From positions 1,116,001 to 1,180,000 of the forward strand of contig NC_020516.1 in NCBI RefSeq assembly GCF_000349945.1: a stretch of 64,000 nt of DNA. Reading direction: 5' to 3'. The notes under the pieces were generated by a model that was not told the DNA's origin, did no database searches, and was given only the letters and a program-made list of their open reading frames with translations. Below are positions 19,101 through 28,979 of the stretch, one piece after another. Source of the stretch: Azoarcus sp. KH32C. GTDB taxonomy: Bacteria > Pseudomonadota > Gammaproteobacteria > Burkholderiales > Rhodocyclaceae. Numbering within the stretch: the stretch's first letter is position 1; each line of letters begins with the position of its first letter. The translations under genes and the position numbers were made by a program.

Positions 19101-20005
19101 GGGGCGACAAGAGCGAGCCCGAAACAGGCGGTGATGGCGAGCATGACGACGCAGGCGAGGAGCCGCAGCGCTTGCCCGCGCTCGACGTGGTGGTCGAACA
19201 GTTCGCCGTGCGCGGCGTCGAATTTGGCAGGCTCGAACTGCAGGCACGCAACCGTGGCGGCATGTGGCACCTCGACTCGGTCGCCGTTTCCAATCCGGAC
19301 GGACGGCTCGCAGGGTCTGGACAATGGCGGCCGGGCACGCGCCCGCAGACCGACCTCGACTTCCGCCTTGAAACCCGGAACGTCGGCCAGCTCGCCAGCC
19401 GGCTCGGGTACGGCGAGGTCGTGCGCGGCGGCAAGGCCGTGCTCGCAGGCCGGATGGCCTGGCGCGGCGCGCCCACGCGCATCCATTACCAGTCGCTGAA
19501 CGGCACGCTGATGGTCCAGGCCGAAGACGGCCAGTTCCGCAAGCTCGAACCCGGCGTCGGCCGCCTGCTCGGCGTGCTGAGTCTGCAGGCGCTGCCGCGT
19601 CGCCTGACGCTCGATTTCCGCGACGTGTTCAGCGAAGGATTCGCCTTCGACAGCATTTCCGGTAGCATCAAGACGACGGGCGGCGTGATGCGCACCGACG
19701 GGCTGAATATCCGGGGCCCCGCGGCGCGGATCAAGATGAGCGGGTCGGTCAACCTCGAGGACGAGACGCAGGACCTGCGCGTGACGGTCCAGCCGACCTT
19801 GTCCGAGTCGGTCGCGATCGGCACGGCCGCAGGCCTCATCAATCCGGTCGCTGGCGTGGTGGCCTACGTCGCGCAGAAGGCCCTGAGCGATCCACTCGAA
19901 AAGCTCTTTGCCTATACCTACGCGGTCACCGGGAGCTGGTCGGACCCGAAGGTCGAAAAGATATCCGTCGCGGCGCCGTCATCGCCGCGCCCCAACCAGG
20001 AGTAA
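16133..20005 (+). CDS. yhdP: YhdP-family AsmA-like envelope protein
   Basis: A 1290-residue inner-membrane anchored periplasmic protein. One membrane segment follows the basic start (about residues 30-50, VAVTIVWFVCGASFLLV); the rest is a long repetitive beta-rich AsmA/DUF3971-type region ending in the AsmA C-terminal domain (LNGTLMVQAEDGQF...). In E. coli YhdP, with TamB and YdbH, moves phospholipids between inner and outer membranes. The start at 16133 leaves a sensible N-terminus; 16163 is an alternative. The order yhdP - nitrilase - tldD is known from other proteobacteria. The next gene starts 5 bases after the stop. Confidence 0.92.
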   Translation: MTSPDPSSADMTRRSPTFLRGRWLRKVMVAVTIVWFVCGASFLLVREVIVPHVGEFRQQIGAAISDAVGLPVAIEALSADLSGLRPRLHLSGVRLLDREGRQALRLEAVDATVGWSSILRGEPYFHRLEFRGPQLSLRREADGELYVAGTHVDRDGSDSAFSDWLFAQHEIVIRNASLDWSDAMRGAPDLHLDELDFRMRRSGGHYRFGLRARAPAELAEMVDLRGDLSSSTPREVASWSGQVFVAVDEADLGGWRTWVDYPVPVTGRGGVRAWIGMGRGTIDSLALNLALDDVRTTLGEGLPELELQSVRGRFSGRRTSSGFDLSLAGLQLVTGDGVRVEPTDLGLTWRDATKEGTFTSNRLDFAALARLAGHLPVDPTVHKQLAAFAPRGRVEDVRVAWRGPADQLQAWKLHARFFDLGLEPQGIVPGMSGMSGEVDGDERAGRFRLVGNRATLELPAVFPEPHLGFSMLRADGGWSRPGERLQIGIDSLNFENPDAAGSASGHYWPAAEGPGEIDLSARLTRADTQAVWRYLPRVVNDETRNWLRHGIVGGRVPDARLRLKGKLADFPYRDGKSGQFLVTTRVSGARLDYAEGWPSITGIDGEVRFEGPGMRITAERAQIFGAALAGVVADVPDLDARHGEIMTIRGRASGPTAEFLRFVSESPVSRHIDGFTDGMRAEGFGALDLKLVMPLRNIDSTTVRGEYRFTANRLWVVNGLPPFADAVGTVKFTEKDLSIPEARARLYGEPVRLSAATGKDGGVSFVAAGGARLQAVREAHDWPVLEHVSGTAQWQAQVDVRAQGSHVAVQSDLSGVTSSLPEPLNKSAAAAWPVNVALDFPAGGQRESVRVNLDGRAELRFERRRSGDNWEIARAGLGIRTAAPESDRGLVLAVKTDDLDVDAWRKALDPGGGGAGAHGGKMPLSVAAVDLDARRVTALGHSLSAVRLNARADAGGWKGRVASHEAEGEFDWRDSGDGTLRARLKRLALGGDKSEPETGGDGEHDDAGEEPQRLPALDVVVEQFAVRGVEFGRLELQARNRGGMWHLDSVAVSNPDGRLAGSGQWRPGTRPQTDLDFRLETRNVGQLASRLGYGEVVRGGKAVLAGRMAWRGAPTRIHYQSLNGTLMVQAEDGQFRKLEPGVGRLLGVLSLQALPRRLTLDFRDVFSEGFAFDSISGSIKTTGGVMRTDGLNIRGPAARIKMSGSVNLEDETQDLRVTVQPTLSESVAIGTAAGLINPVAGVVAYVAQKALSDPLEKLFAYTYAVTGSWSDPKVEKISVAAPSSPRPNQE

Positions 20006-20010
20006 GCCGC

Positions 20011-20850
20011 GTGAGCCAGTCTGCTTCGCATTCGCCGTCATCGCCGGTCCGGATCGCCGCGGTGCAAACCGTTTCCGGCCCCGACGTGGCCGAGAATCTC
20101 CGTGTGGCCGGCGAGCTGATTGCCGAGGCCGCGGTCGCCGGTGCGAAGCTCGTCGCCCTGCCCGAGTACTTCCCGCTGATCACCGCCGACGAAACCGTCA
20201 AGGTCGCGATTCGCGAGCCGGAGGGCAAAGGCCCGCTACAGGATTTCCTCTCCGACACCGCCCGGCGTCATGGCATTTGGCTCGTCGGCGGAACGATCCC
20301 GATGGTCGCCACCGACGGCGCCAAGGTACGCAACAGCACCCTGGTGTTCGATCCGCGCGGCGAACGGGCCGCGCGCTACGACAAGATCCACCTCTTCGGT
20401 TTCCAGAAGGGCGTCGAGCGCTACGACGAGGCGGCGACGATCGAGGCCGGCCGCGAGGTCGTGACCTTCGACGGCCCTTGCGGACGCGTCGGCCTGTCCG
20501 TCTGCTACGACCTGCGCTTCCCGGAGCTCTTCCGCGCGATGGGGCCGGTGAACCTGATCATCCTTCCTGCTGCTTTCACCTACACGACCGGGCGCGATCA
20601 CTGGGAAGTGCTGTTGCGCGCCCGCGCGATCGAAAACCAGTGCTACGTGATGGCACCGGCGCAGGGCGGGCGCCACCCCAGCGGACGCGTCACCTGGGGC
20701 CACACGCTGATTGCCGACCCGTGGGGGCAGGTGCTCGCGTGCCGCGACGAGGGCCCGGGCGTGGTCTTGGCCGACCTCGAACCGGACCGCATCGCGTCCG
20801 TGCGCGAGAGCCTGCCGGCGCTGCGCCACCGCTGTCTCGGAACCGATTGA
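20011..20850 (+). CDS. Nitrilase-superfamily amidase (Nit1-like)
   Basis: A 279-residue carbon-nitrogen hydrolase. The catalytic triad is clear: Glu52 (LPEYFPL), Lys125 (YDKIHLF) and Cys165 (SVCYDLRFPE). The sequence is close to the Nit1/YbeM branch, which hydrolyses deaminated glutathione as metabolite repair; that substrate is inferred. The start is GTG at 20011 with AGGAG ten bases upstream, and the yhdP stop is only 5 bases away, so the two are coupled. tldD follows after 100 bases. Confidence 0.9.
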   Translation: MSQSASHSPSSPVRIAAVQTVSGPDVAENLRVAGELIAEAAVAGAKLVALPEYFPLITADETVKVAIREPEGKGPLQDFLSDTARRHGIWLVGGTIPMVATDGAKVRNSTLVFDPRGERAARYDKIHLFGFQKGVERYDEAATIEAGREVVTFDGPCGRVGLSVCYDLRFPELFRAMGPVNLIILPAAFTYTTGRDHWEVLLRARAIENQCYVMAPAQGGRHPSGRVTWGHTLIADPWGQVLACRDEGPGVVLADLEPDRIASVRESLPALRHRCLGTD

Positions 20851-20950
20851 TGCCGTGCCCGCGGATCGCCATTACGGCGATTTGCGATTCACGCCCGACC
20901 TAATTTGCTCGTGGGCTGTCCAACTGGCCAGACCCCATACTGGAATGATC

Positions 20951-22396
20951 ATGACCCAACAACAGAACCTCCTCCAGGTTGCCGACCGCTTCCTCCTCAA
21001 TCCCTACGGACTCGGTGGCGCCGAACTCGAGAAGGTGTTCGGCAAGCTGATGCGGCACCGCCTCGATTACGCCGACCTGTACTTCCAGTATCAGCGTTCC
21101 GAGGGCTGGAGCCTCGAGGAAGGCATCGTCAAGTCGGGCAGCTTCAACATCGAGCAGGGTGTCGGCGTGCGGGCGATCAGCGGCGAGAAGACGGCTTTCG
21201 CCTACTCCGACGACATCGCGATGCCGGCGCTTGTCGCCGCCGCCGAAGCGACCCGCGCGATTGCGGAGGCCGGCAAGCAGAGCCGCGTCGCCATCGCCCC
21301 CTATTCGAACATCGTGCCGCTGTACCGCGGCGACGACCCGCTTGCCTCGCTCGACGACACCGCCAAGGTCAAGCTCCTCGAACGCCTCGAAGGCTTCGCC
21401 CGCGCCGAGGATTCGCGCGTCTCGCAGGTGATGGCACACATCGCTGGCACCTGGGAAGTCGTGCTCGTGGCCCGCAGCGACGGACACATGGCGGCCGACG
21501 TGCGTCCGCTCGTGCGTGTGTCGGTCACCGTGATCATGGAAGACAAGGGCCGGCGCGAACAGGGCAGCGGCGGTGGCGGCGGCCGCTACGACTACACCTA
21601 TTTCGACGACGAGCGCCTGCGCGAATACGCGCGTGCGGCTGTTCACCAGGCGCGCGTCAATCTCGACGCCAGCCCTGCGCCCGCCGGGACGATGACCGTT
21701 GTGCTCGGGCCGGGCTGGCCCGGCATCCTGCTGCATGAGGCGATCGGTCACGGCCTCGAAGGCGACTTCAACCGCAAGGGGAGTTCCGCCTTCTCGGGCC
21801 GCATCGGCCAGCAGGTCGCCGCGAAGGGCGTCACCGTCGTCGACGACGGCACGCTGCCGGATCGCCGCGGTTCGCTCACCGTCGACGACGAAGGCAACCC
21901 GACCGAACGCACCGTGCTGATCGAGGACGGCATCCTTACCGGCTACATGCAGGACACGATGAACGCGCGCCTGATGGGCGTGAAGCCGACCGGCAACGGC
22001 CGCCGCGAATCCTTCGCCCACCTGCCGCTGCCGCGCATGACCAACACCTATATGCTGAACGGCGACAAGGCCCCCGAAGAGATCATCAAGTCGGTGAAGA
22101 AGGGCCTCTACGCGGCGAACTTCGGCGGTGGCCAGGTCGATATCACGTCCGGCAAGTTCGTGTTCTCGACCGCCGAGGCCTATCTGATCGAAGACGGCAA
22201 GGTCACCCGCCCGGTGAAGGGCGCCACCCTGATCGGCAACGGCCCGGACGCGCTGACGCGGGTCGCGATGATCGGTAACGACATGGCCCTCGACCCGGGG
22301 GTCGGCACCTGCGGCAAGGACGGGCAGAGCGTGCCGGTCGGCGTCGGCCAGCCGACGCTGCGCATCGATGGGCTGACCGTCGGTGGCACCGCCTGA
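20951..22396 (+). CDS. tldD: Metalloprotease TldD
   Basis: One subunit of the TldD/TldE zinc protease, which unfolds and trims peptides, including microcin B17 precursors in E. coli. It has 481 residues. The metal site HEAIGH is at 262-267, and the C-terminal third ligand region (GVGTCGKDGQSVPVG) is present. The ATG at 20951 is chosen; the long open frame upstream overlaps the amidase and is not translated as such. Its partner tldE (pmbA) is not in this window. It is in the same orientation as yhdP and the amidase, likely one unit. Confidence 0.95.
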   Translation: MTQQQNLLQVADRFLLNPYGLGGAELEKVFGKLMRHRLDYADLYFQYQRSEGWSLEEGIVKSGSFNIEQGVGVRAISGEKTAFAYSDDIAMPALVAAAEATRAIAEAGKQSRVAIAPYSNIVPLYRGDDPLASLDDTAKVKLLERLEGFARAEDSRVSQVMAHIAGTWEVVLVARSDGHMAADVRPLVRVSVTVIMEDKGRREQGSGGGGGRYDYTYFDDERLREYARAAVHQARVNLDASPAPAGTMTVVLGPGWPGILLHEAIGHGLEGDFNRKGSSAFSGRIGQQVAAKGVTVVDDGTLPDRRGSLTVDDEGNPTERTVLIEDGILTGYMQDTMNARLMGVKPTGNGRRESFAHLPLPRMTNTYMLNGDKAPEEIIKSVKKGLYAANFGGGQVDITSGKFVFSTAEAYLIEDGKVTRPVKGATLIGNGPDALTRVAMIGNDMALDPGVGTCGKDGQSVPVGVGQPTLRIDGLTVGGTA

Positions 22397-22424
22397 CGGG
22401 CGCCGGCAACCGGGAGGCCATCGC

Positions 22425-23396
22425 ATGAGCAGACCCCGCATCGTATTGACGCGCCGCTGGCCCGCTGCCGTGGAGCAGCGCTTGGCCGAGCGCTACGAGG
22501 TGGTCGTGAACGAGGACGACCATCCGCTTTCGCCCGCCGAGCTGCGCGACGCGCTGATGAGCGCCGATGCGGTGCTCACCACCGTCAGCGACCGCATCGA
22601 TGCCGAGGTGCTCGCCGTCGACGCGCCGCGCGCGAAAGTGCTCGTCAATTACGGGGTCGGCTTCAACCACATCGATGTCGCGGCCGCCACGGCCCGCGGC
22701 ATTGTCGTCACCAACACCCCGGATGTGCTGACCGACTGCACCGCCGACCTCGCGCTGACGCTGATGCTGATGATCGCCCGTCGCGCCGGAGAGGGCGAGC
22801 GCGAAGTGCGCGCCGGCGCGTGGTCCGGCTGGCGGCCGACGCATCTCGTCGGCTCGCGCGTCTCAGGCAAGATCCTCGGCCTCATCGGCATGGGCCGCAT
22901 CGGCCGGGCCGTCGCGCGCCGCGCCCAGTTCGGCTTCGGTATGCAGGTGCTGTACTTCAACCGCAGCCCGGTGCCGGCGAGCGAGCTCGAAGGGCTCGAT
23001 GCCCGCGCCTGCCATTCGGTCGAAGAGGTGCTCGCCCGCGCCGATTTCGTCTCGCTGCATTGCCCGGGCGGCGTCACCAATCGCCACCTGATCAACCGCG
23101 AGCGTCTCGCGCACATGCAGCGCCACGCCTTCCTCATCAACACGGCACGAGGCGACGTTGTCGACGAGGCGGCGCTCGCCTGGGCGCTGACCAACGGCAT
23201 CATCGCTGGCGCCGGTCTCGACGTCTATGAAGCCGAGCCGCACGTGAACGAAGACCTGCTGGCGCTTCCGAACGTCGTGCTGCTGCCGCATCTGGGCAGC
23301 GCCACCGAGGAAACGCGAGTCGGCATGGGCCTGCGTGCGATGCAGAACCTCGACGCCTTCTTCGACGGACGCACTCCCCCCGATCGGGTCGCCTGA
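22425..23396 (+). CDS. D-isomer-specific 2-hydroxyacid dehydrogenase
   Basis: A 323-residue NAD(P)-dependent dehydrogenase of the glyoxylate/hydroxypyruvate reductase type. The Rossmann motif GMGRIG is at 155-160, and the catalytic triad Arg242 (NTARGDVVDE), Glu271 (YEAEP) and His289 (LLPHLGSAT) is complete. CGGGAGG seven bases upstream fixes the ATG at 22425, 28 bases after tldD. The substrate (glyoxylate, hydroxypyruvate or another 2-oxoacid) cannot be decided. Confidence 0.9.
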   Translation: MSRPRIVLTRRWPAAVEQRLAERYEVVVNEDDHPLSPAELRDALMSADAVLTTVSDRIDAEVLAVDAPRAKVLVNYGVGFNHIDVAAATARGIVVTNTPDVLTDCTADLALTLMLMIARRAGEGEREVRAGAWSGWRPTHLVGSRVSGKILGLIGMGRIGRAVARRAQFGFGMQVLYFNRSPVPASELEGLDARACHSVEEVLARADFVSLHCPGGVTNRHLINRERLAHMQRHAFLINTARGDVVDEAALAWALTNGIIAGAGLDVYEAEPHVNEDLLALPNVVLLPHLGSATEETRVGMGLRAMQNLDAFFDGRTPPDRVA

Positions 23397-23427
23397 GCGG
23401 AAGCCTCTCTGCTCCGCGGCGAGGCCG

Positions 23428-24876
<1,449 letters not shown>

Positions 24877-25352
24877 ACTGCATTCACCGTGTTGGGGCTC
24901 AAGCGACCCGCTCTTGCGGCGGACTTGTTCTCGTGCCGGATATCTCTGATGGCTGATGGTCGGGGCGATACCCCGTCCTGTGTCCCCGACGCGGCAGCAG
25001 CGGATCGGCTTCCACCGATTCGTCATCGCTGCATGCGTGGCGCGTTTAGGGGAAGTGTACGGGGCGCGTCCGACCGATCGCGGTAAGGAAATGCAAGGCC
25101 ATGTTTCAGTAGGAGGTCTTGTCGGTCTAGAGCGACGTATAGAAATATAAGTAAATCAGCGATTTGGGGTTCTGGTCTGTTGTATGCGTCGTCGGACGGC
25201 GACATATCTGCGCAAACTTCTTCATGTGGTTTCGAGATCAATCATGAAAAAGTCAAGTAAATCAGTCACGTGCGCGGCATGGTGCGGCTCTTGCCATGGT
25301 CTTGGGGACGTAAACCGTCCGAAACGAGCATCCAACGAATCAAGGAGAGACC
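24877..25352. promoter_or_regulatory. 476-base divergent control region between GlrR-like gene and bactofilin
   Basis: No convincing gene is seen. It is clearly more AT-rich than its surroundings in parts. It holds three GTC-N10-GAC sites (24975-24990, 25121-25136, 25188-25203), an 11-base direct repeat AAGTAAATCAG (25149-25159 and 25255-25265) and a sigma-54 type promoter at 25280-25294. The middle site is a 16-base near-perfect palindrome. Confidence 0.6.
25280..25294 (+). promoter_or_regulatory. Candidate sigma-54 (-24/-12) promoter of the bactofilin gene
   Basis: TGGTGCG-N4-TTGC matches the consensus TGGCACG-N4-TTGC at 9 of 11 fixed bases, with GG (25281-25282) and GC (25293-25294) at the required spacing. 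Transcription would start near 25305, about 48 bases before the ATG, and points away from the divergent sigma-54 activator gene. Confidence 0.55.
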
Positions 25353-25991
25353 ATGTTCAACAAACCCGCACTGTTTCCCAAGGTTGCAGAAGGCCAGAAT
25401 ACGCGTGGTTCCGGCCCCGGAGTGGCGGGCACATCGGCAGGTACATCGAGCGCACAGGCGTCCAGCCTCGCGCGCGGGCTGACGGACACGACACGCCCCG
25501 CTTCCGATACGACCCCGGCTGCTGCCAGCGGTTCGACCGAAGCCTCGACCGTAACGACGAGCACCGAGACGACCGACGCCGAGCGCCAGGAAACGGGCAG
25601 CCGCTTGATCGTCGGACCGAACGTCAAGCTGCGCGGCGCCGAAATCCTCGACTGCGACACGCTGGTCGTGGAAGGGCGGGTGGAGGCGACGATGGATAGC
25701 CGCGTGATCCGCATCGCCGAGAACGGGGCCTTCTCGGGTACTGTCGGTATCGACGTCGCCGAGGTGCATGGCCGTTTCGACGGCGAACTGACCGCGCGCA
25801 GCCAACTCGTGATTCATTCGACGGGTCGTGTCAGCGGCAAGATCCGCTACGGCAAGATCCTGATCGAAGAGGGCGGCGAGATCTCCGGCGACGTGCAGTC
25901 GATCGCCGCGTCGCAGGGCGGTGCCGGCAAGGAGCCGATGCGCTCGGTGGTGCGCGAAGAGTCGCCGATCAAGGTCGCGGTCGGCAGCTGA
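25353..25991 (+). CDS. Bactofilin (polymer-forming cytoskeletal protein)
   Basis: A 212-residue protein with a bactofilin (DUF583) beta-helix at about residues 85-190, seen as regular short strands such as LIVGPNVKLRG, LVVEGRVEATM and KILIEEGGEISGDV. The first 80 residues are a low-complexity Ala/Ser/Thr linker. Bactofilins polymerise without nucleotide and scaffold wall synthesis, stalks or polarity, often together with murein hydrolases. AAGGAGA lies seven bases before the ATG. Its likely sigma-54 promoter and the divergent activator suggest regulated expression. It converges with the PilZ gene. Confidence 0.92.
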   Translation: MFNKPALFPKVAEGQNTRGSGPGVAGTSAGTSSAQASSLARGLTDTTRPASDTTPAAASGSTEASTVTTSTETTDAERQETGSRLIVGPNVKLRGAEILDCDTLVVEGRVEATMDSRVIRIAENGAFSGTVGIDVAEVHGRFDGELTARSQLVIHSTGRVSGKIRYGKILIEEGGEISGDVQSIAASQGGAGKEPMRSVVREESPIKVAVGS

Positions 25992-26000
25992 GGTTTGGCT

Positions 26001-26016
26001 GCCCGGTCCGCCGGGC
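26001..26016. terminator. Possible bidirectional hairpin between bactofilin and PilZ genes
   Basis: GCCCGG-TCCG-CCGGGC fills the 25-base gap between the two converging stops. There is no T-tract on either side, so termination is uncertain. Confidence 0.35.
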
Positions 26017-26379
26017 TCAATGGTCGTCGTCTTCGTCGAAGGCGACCGTGAAGCGCGACAACAGTGCCTGCAGGGCGGCACTGTTGTCGGGCTTCTCCAG
26101 TTCGAACAGCCGGAAACCGGTGCTGAACAGCTCCGGATTGGTATCTCGTCCGGACCACATCGATTTCGCGATCAGCTTGACGCTGCGCGGATTCCCATGA
26201 TCGTCGGGCAGGTCGATGCGCAGGCGGTAGAGGCGGTCGACCGGCAGCCTACTCGGCCCATAGACGAGCAGCCCGCCCTTGCTGATATCCCCGATCCGCC
26301 CGATGAATTGCCCTGTCTCGTCGTCGTAGACGCGAAACGAAATGGCGATCGAGCGGCGGCGATACAGTCGGTGTTCCAT
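26017..26379 (-). CDS. PilZ-domain cyclic-di-GMP receptor
   Basis: A 120-residue single-domain PilZ protein. Both cyclic-di-GMP binding motifs are present: RxxxR at the N-terminus (RLYRR, 4-8) and DxSxxG (DISKGG, about 31-36). It should bind the nucleotide and pass the signal to an unknown partner. It lies 35 bases after the lytic transglycosylase gene on the same strand, third in a proS - transglycosylase - PilZ row. Two GGDEF-EAL proteins occur elsewhere in the window as possible sources or sinks of the signal. Confidence 0.9.
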   Translation of the reverse strand: MEHRLYRRRSIAISFRVYDDETGQFIGRIGDISKGGLLVYGPSRLPVDRLYRLRIDLPDDHGNPRSVKLIAKSMWSGRDTNPELFSTGFRLFELEKPDNSAALQALLSRFTVAFDEDDDH

Positions 26380-26414
26380 TCAGACTCCAGCTTTCGTGAC
26401 GGCGGCGGATGCGT

Positions 26415-27074
26415 TCAGTTCCTGTGGGTGCGCCCGTCGTCCGAGGCGAACTTCAGCGATTGGTAGGCCCAGCGTCTTTCCCAGGCCGTCCGCACCATGT
26501 TCGGATATTCAGGTTTGCCGAGGCTGCCGTTGTAGCGGCCGAGCGCGCGATACAAATCGCCGCGTTCGATATCCAGATAGTGGCGCAGGATCGTGCAGCC
26601 GTAGCGCAGGTTGGTCCGCAGGTTGAACAGGTTGTCGTCCGGCTGGCCGATCAGCTTCGTCCAGAACGGCATCACCTGCATGAAGCCCCGCGCGCCGGCG
26701 CTCGACACCGCATACTTGCGGAAGGCACTTTCGACTTCGACGAGGCCGAGGACCAATTGTGGATCCAGTCCGGCGCGAGTGGCCTCGTAGTGCACCGAGA
26801 CCAGCAGATCCTCGCGATAGGCGCGGTCGGGAATGCGCCGCTCGAGCCGCCGCGACATCTCTCCGAGCCAGCGCGCCCGCTCCACGGGATCGGCGATCAG
26901 CAGCTCAGGCGCGCGCATGTCGCTCACCGCGGCGTGCAAGGCTGCACGTACGCTCGCCGCCAGCGGCTCATAGAGCTGGTTGCCGGCATGGGCGAGCATA
27001 GCCGTTGCCGCGAGCGCCATCGCCAGAAGCGCGCGCGACAAGGCACCTGACAGGATCCGGCGGCTCGACGTCAT
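26415..27074 (-). CDS. Lytic transglycosylase (SLT domain)
   Basis: A 219-residue exported murein hydrolase that cleaves the MurNAc-GlcNAc bond with formation of the anhydro product. A Sec signal peptide ends near AMLAHA (about 30). The SLT domain has the catalytic Glu115 (LVEVESAF), the GARGFMQVMPF motif and a C-terminal ALGRYNGSLG motif. It is 21 bases downstream of proS and upstream of the PilZ gene. No lipobox is seen, so it should be a soluble periplasmic enzyme. Confidence 0.92.
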   Translation of the reverse strand: MTSSRRILSGALSRALLAMALAATAMLAHAGNQLYEPLAASVRAALHAAVSDMRAPELLIADPVERARWLGEMSRRLERRIPDRAYREDLLVSVHYEATRAGLDPQLVLGLVEVESAFRKYAVSSAGARGFMQVMPFWTKLIGQPDDNLFNLRTNLRYGCTILRHYLDIERGDLYRALGRYNGSLGKPEYPNMVRTAWERRWAYQSLKFASDDGRTHRN

Positions 27075-27095
27075 CCGTGTCGTTATAGCCGAGCC

Positions 27096-28844
27096 TTACG
27101 CCGTCTGCAGCTTCGCGGCGACGAAGGCGGCGAGTTCGGCCACCGGCACCTTGGTCGCCTCGGCATCACGCCGGCCCTGGTATTCGGCCACGCCTTCCTT
27201 CAGACCGCGGTCGCCGATCACGACGCGGTGCGGCACGCCGATCAGCTCCCAGTCGGCGAGCATGACGCCCGGCCGCTCGTCGCGATCGTCGAGAATCGCA
27301 TCGACGCCCGCGGCGATCAGACCCTCGTACAGCTTCAGCGCCTCCTCGCGCACCGCTTCCGACTTGCCCCAGCCCACCGGGCAGACGACGATGCGGAAGG
27401 GGGCGAGCGCGTCCGGCCAGATGATGCCGCGAGCGTCGTTGTTCTGCTCGATCGCCGCGCCGAGGATGCGCGTCACGCCAATCCCGTAGCAGCCCATCTC
27501 GAAGTGCTTCGGTTTGCCGTCCACATCGAGGAAGGTCGCGTTCATCGACTTCGAATACTTGTTGCCGAGGTAGAACACGTGGCCGACTTCGATGCCGCGC
27601 TGGATCGCGAGCTTGCCCTTGCCGTCCGGGCTCGCATCGCCCTCGATGACGTTGCGCAGGTCGACGACGAGATCCGGTTCGGGCAGGTCGCGGCCCCAGT
27701 TCGCACCGGTGAAGTGGAAGTCCTCCTCATTCGCGCCGCAAATGAAATCCGCCATGTTGGCGACGGTGCGGTCGGCGACGATCTTCACCGGCTTCTTCAG
27801 GCCGATCGGGCCGAGGTAGCCGGGCTTGCAGCCGAAGTGCTCGTCGATCTCGGCTTCGGTCGCGAAGCGGAAACCGGCCTTCAGGCCCTCGACTTTGCTC
27901 GCTTTCACCTCGTTCAGTTCGTGGTCGGCGCGCACGAGCAGCAGCCAAACGGTGATGCCCTTCGGCTGGCCCTTGTCGTCCTCGTCGTCGGTTGCGAGCA
28001 CTAGCGACTTGACGTTCGTCGCGAGCGGCACGCCCAGCAGCTCGGCGACGCTCGCGCAGGTCGTCTTGCCCGGAGTCAAAGTCTTTTCGAGCGCCTTCGT
28101 CGGTGCGGCACGCGAAGCGAGCAGCGGCAGCGCCTCGGCAAGTTCGATATTCGCCGCGTAGTCGGAATCCGGGCAGTAGACGATCGCGTCCTCGCCCGTG
28201 TCGGCGATCACCTGGAACTCGTGCGAGCGGTCGCCGCCGATCGCGCCGGTATCCGCCGCGACGGCCCGGTAGGTCAAGCCCAGGCGGTCGAAGATGCGGC
28301 AGTACGCGGCATACATCGCGTCGTACGTGCGACCCGCGGCCTCGACGTCACGGTCGAAGGAGTAAGCGTCCTTCATCGTGAACTCGCGCCCGCGCATCAC
28401 GCCGAAACGCGGCCGGCGCTCGTCGCGGAACTTCGTCTGGATCTGGTAGAAGTTCTTCGGCAGCTGGCGATAGCTCTTCAGCTCCTGGCGTGCGATGTCG
28501 GTGACGACTTCTTCCGAGGTCGGCTGCAGCGCAAAGTCGCGCTCATGGCGATCCTTGAAGCGCAGCATCTCGTCGCCCATCTTCTCCCAGCGGCCGGTCT
28601 CGGCCCACAGCTCGGCCGGCTGCACCATCGGCATCGTCAGTTCGAGCGCGCCGGCGCGGTTCATCTCCTCGCGCACGATGTTCTCCACCTTGCGGATCAC
28701 GCGCAGCCCCATCGGCAGGTAGCTGTAGATGCCGGCCGCAACCTTGCGGATGAAGCCGGCGCGCAGCATCAGTTTCTGGCTGGTGATCTCGGCGTCGGAG
28801 GGGGCTTCCTTGAGGGTCGAAATGAAGTACTGGCTGGCGCGCAT
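27096..28844 (-). CDS. proS: Prolyl-tRNA synthetase (bacterial type)
   Basis: Charges tRNA-Pro; class II synthetase, cytoplasmic. At 582 residues it is the long bacterial form with an inserted editing domain (about 220-400) that clears Ala-tRNA-Pro. Class II motif 2 region (FRDERRPRFGVMRGREFTMK) and motif 3 region (GCYGIGVTRILGAAIEQ) are intact. It is divergent from rppH with a 150-base gap, and followed by the transglycosylase and PilZ genes. Confidence 0.97.
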   Translation of the reverse strand: MRASQYFISTLKEAPSDAEITSQKLMLRAGFIRKVAAGIYSYLPMGLRVIRKVENIVREEMNRAGALELTMPMVQPAELWAETGRWEKMGDEMLRFKDRHERDFALQPTSEEVVTDIARQELKSYRQLPKNFYQIQTKFRDERRPRFGVMRGREFTMKDAYSFDRDVEAAGRTYDAMYAAYCRIFDRLGLTYRAVAADTGAIGGDRSHEFQVIADTGEDAIVYCPDSDYAANIELAEALPLLASRAAPTKALEKTLTPGKTTCASVAELLGVPLATNVKSLVLATDDEDDKGQPKGITVWLLLVRADHELNEVKASKVEGLKAGFRFATEAEIDEHFGCKPGYLGPIGLKKPVKIVADRTVANMADFICGANEEDFHFTGANWGRDLPEPDLVVDLRNVIEGDASPDGKGKLAIQRGIEVGHVFYLGNKYSKSMNATFLDVDGKPKHFEMGCYGIGVTRILGAAIEQNNDARGIIWPDALAPFRIVVCPVGWGKSEAVREEALKLYEGLIAAGVDAILDDRDERPGVMLADWELIGVPHRVVIGDRGLKEGVAEYQGRRDAEATKVPVAELAAFVAAKLQTA

Positions 28845-28979
28845 AGTGGGTCCGCGGTGAGTCGATCGGGCAAACGTAACATTTTATCCTTTACCGATGC
28901 GCTCGGGTACGCGCAGCGGGGCTTAGGGCGCCGCCTTTCCAATGCATGGCAAGTGTGAAAAAATCTGTCCAATTCTTGA

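Noticed and set aside
25023..25241. 72-codon minus-strand frame in the divergent control region
   Set aside because: No family resemblance, weak start, and it covers the predicted binding sites.
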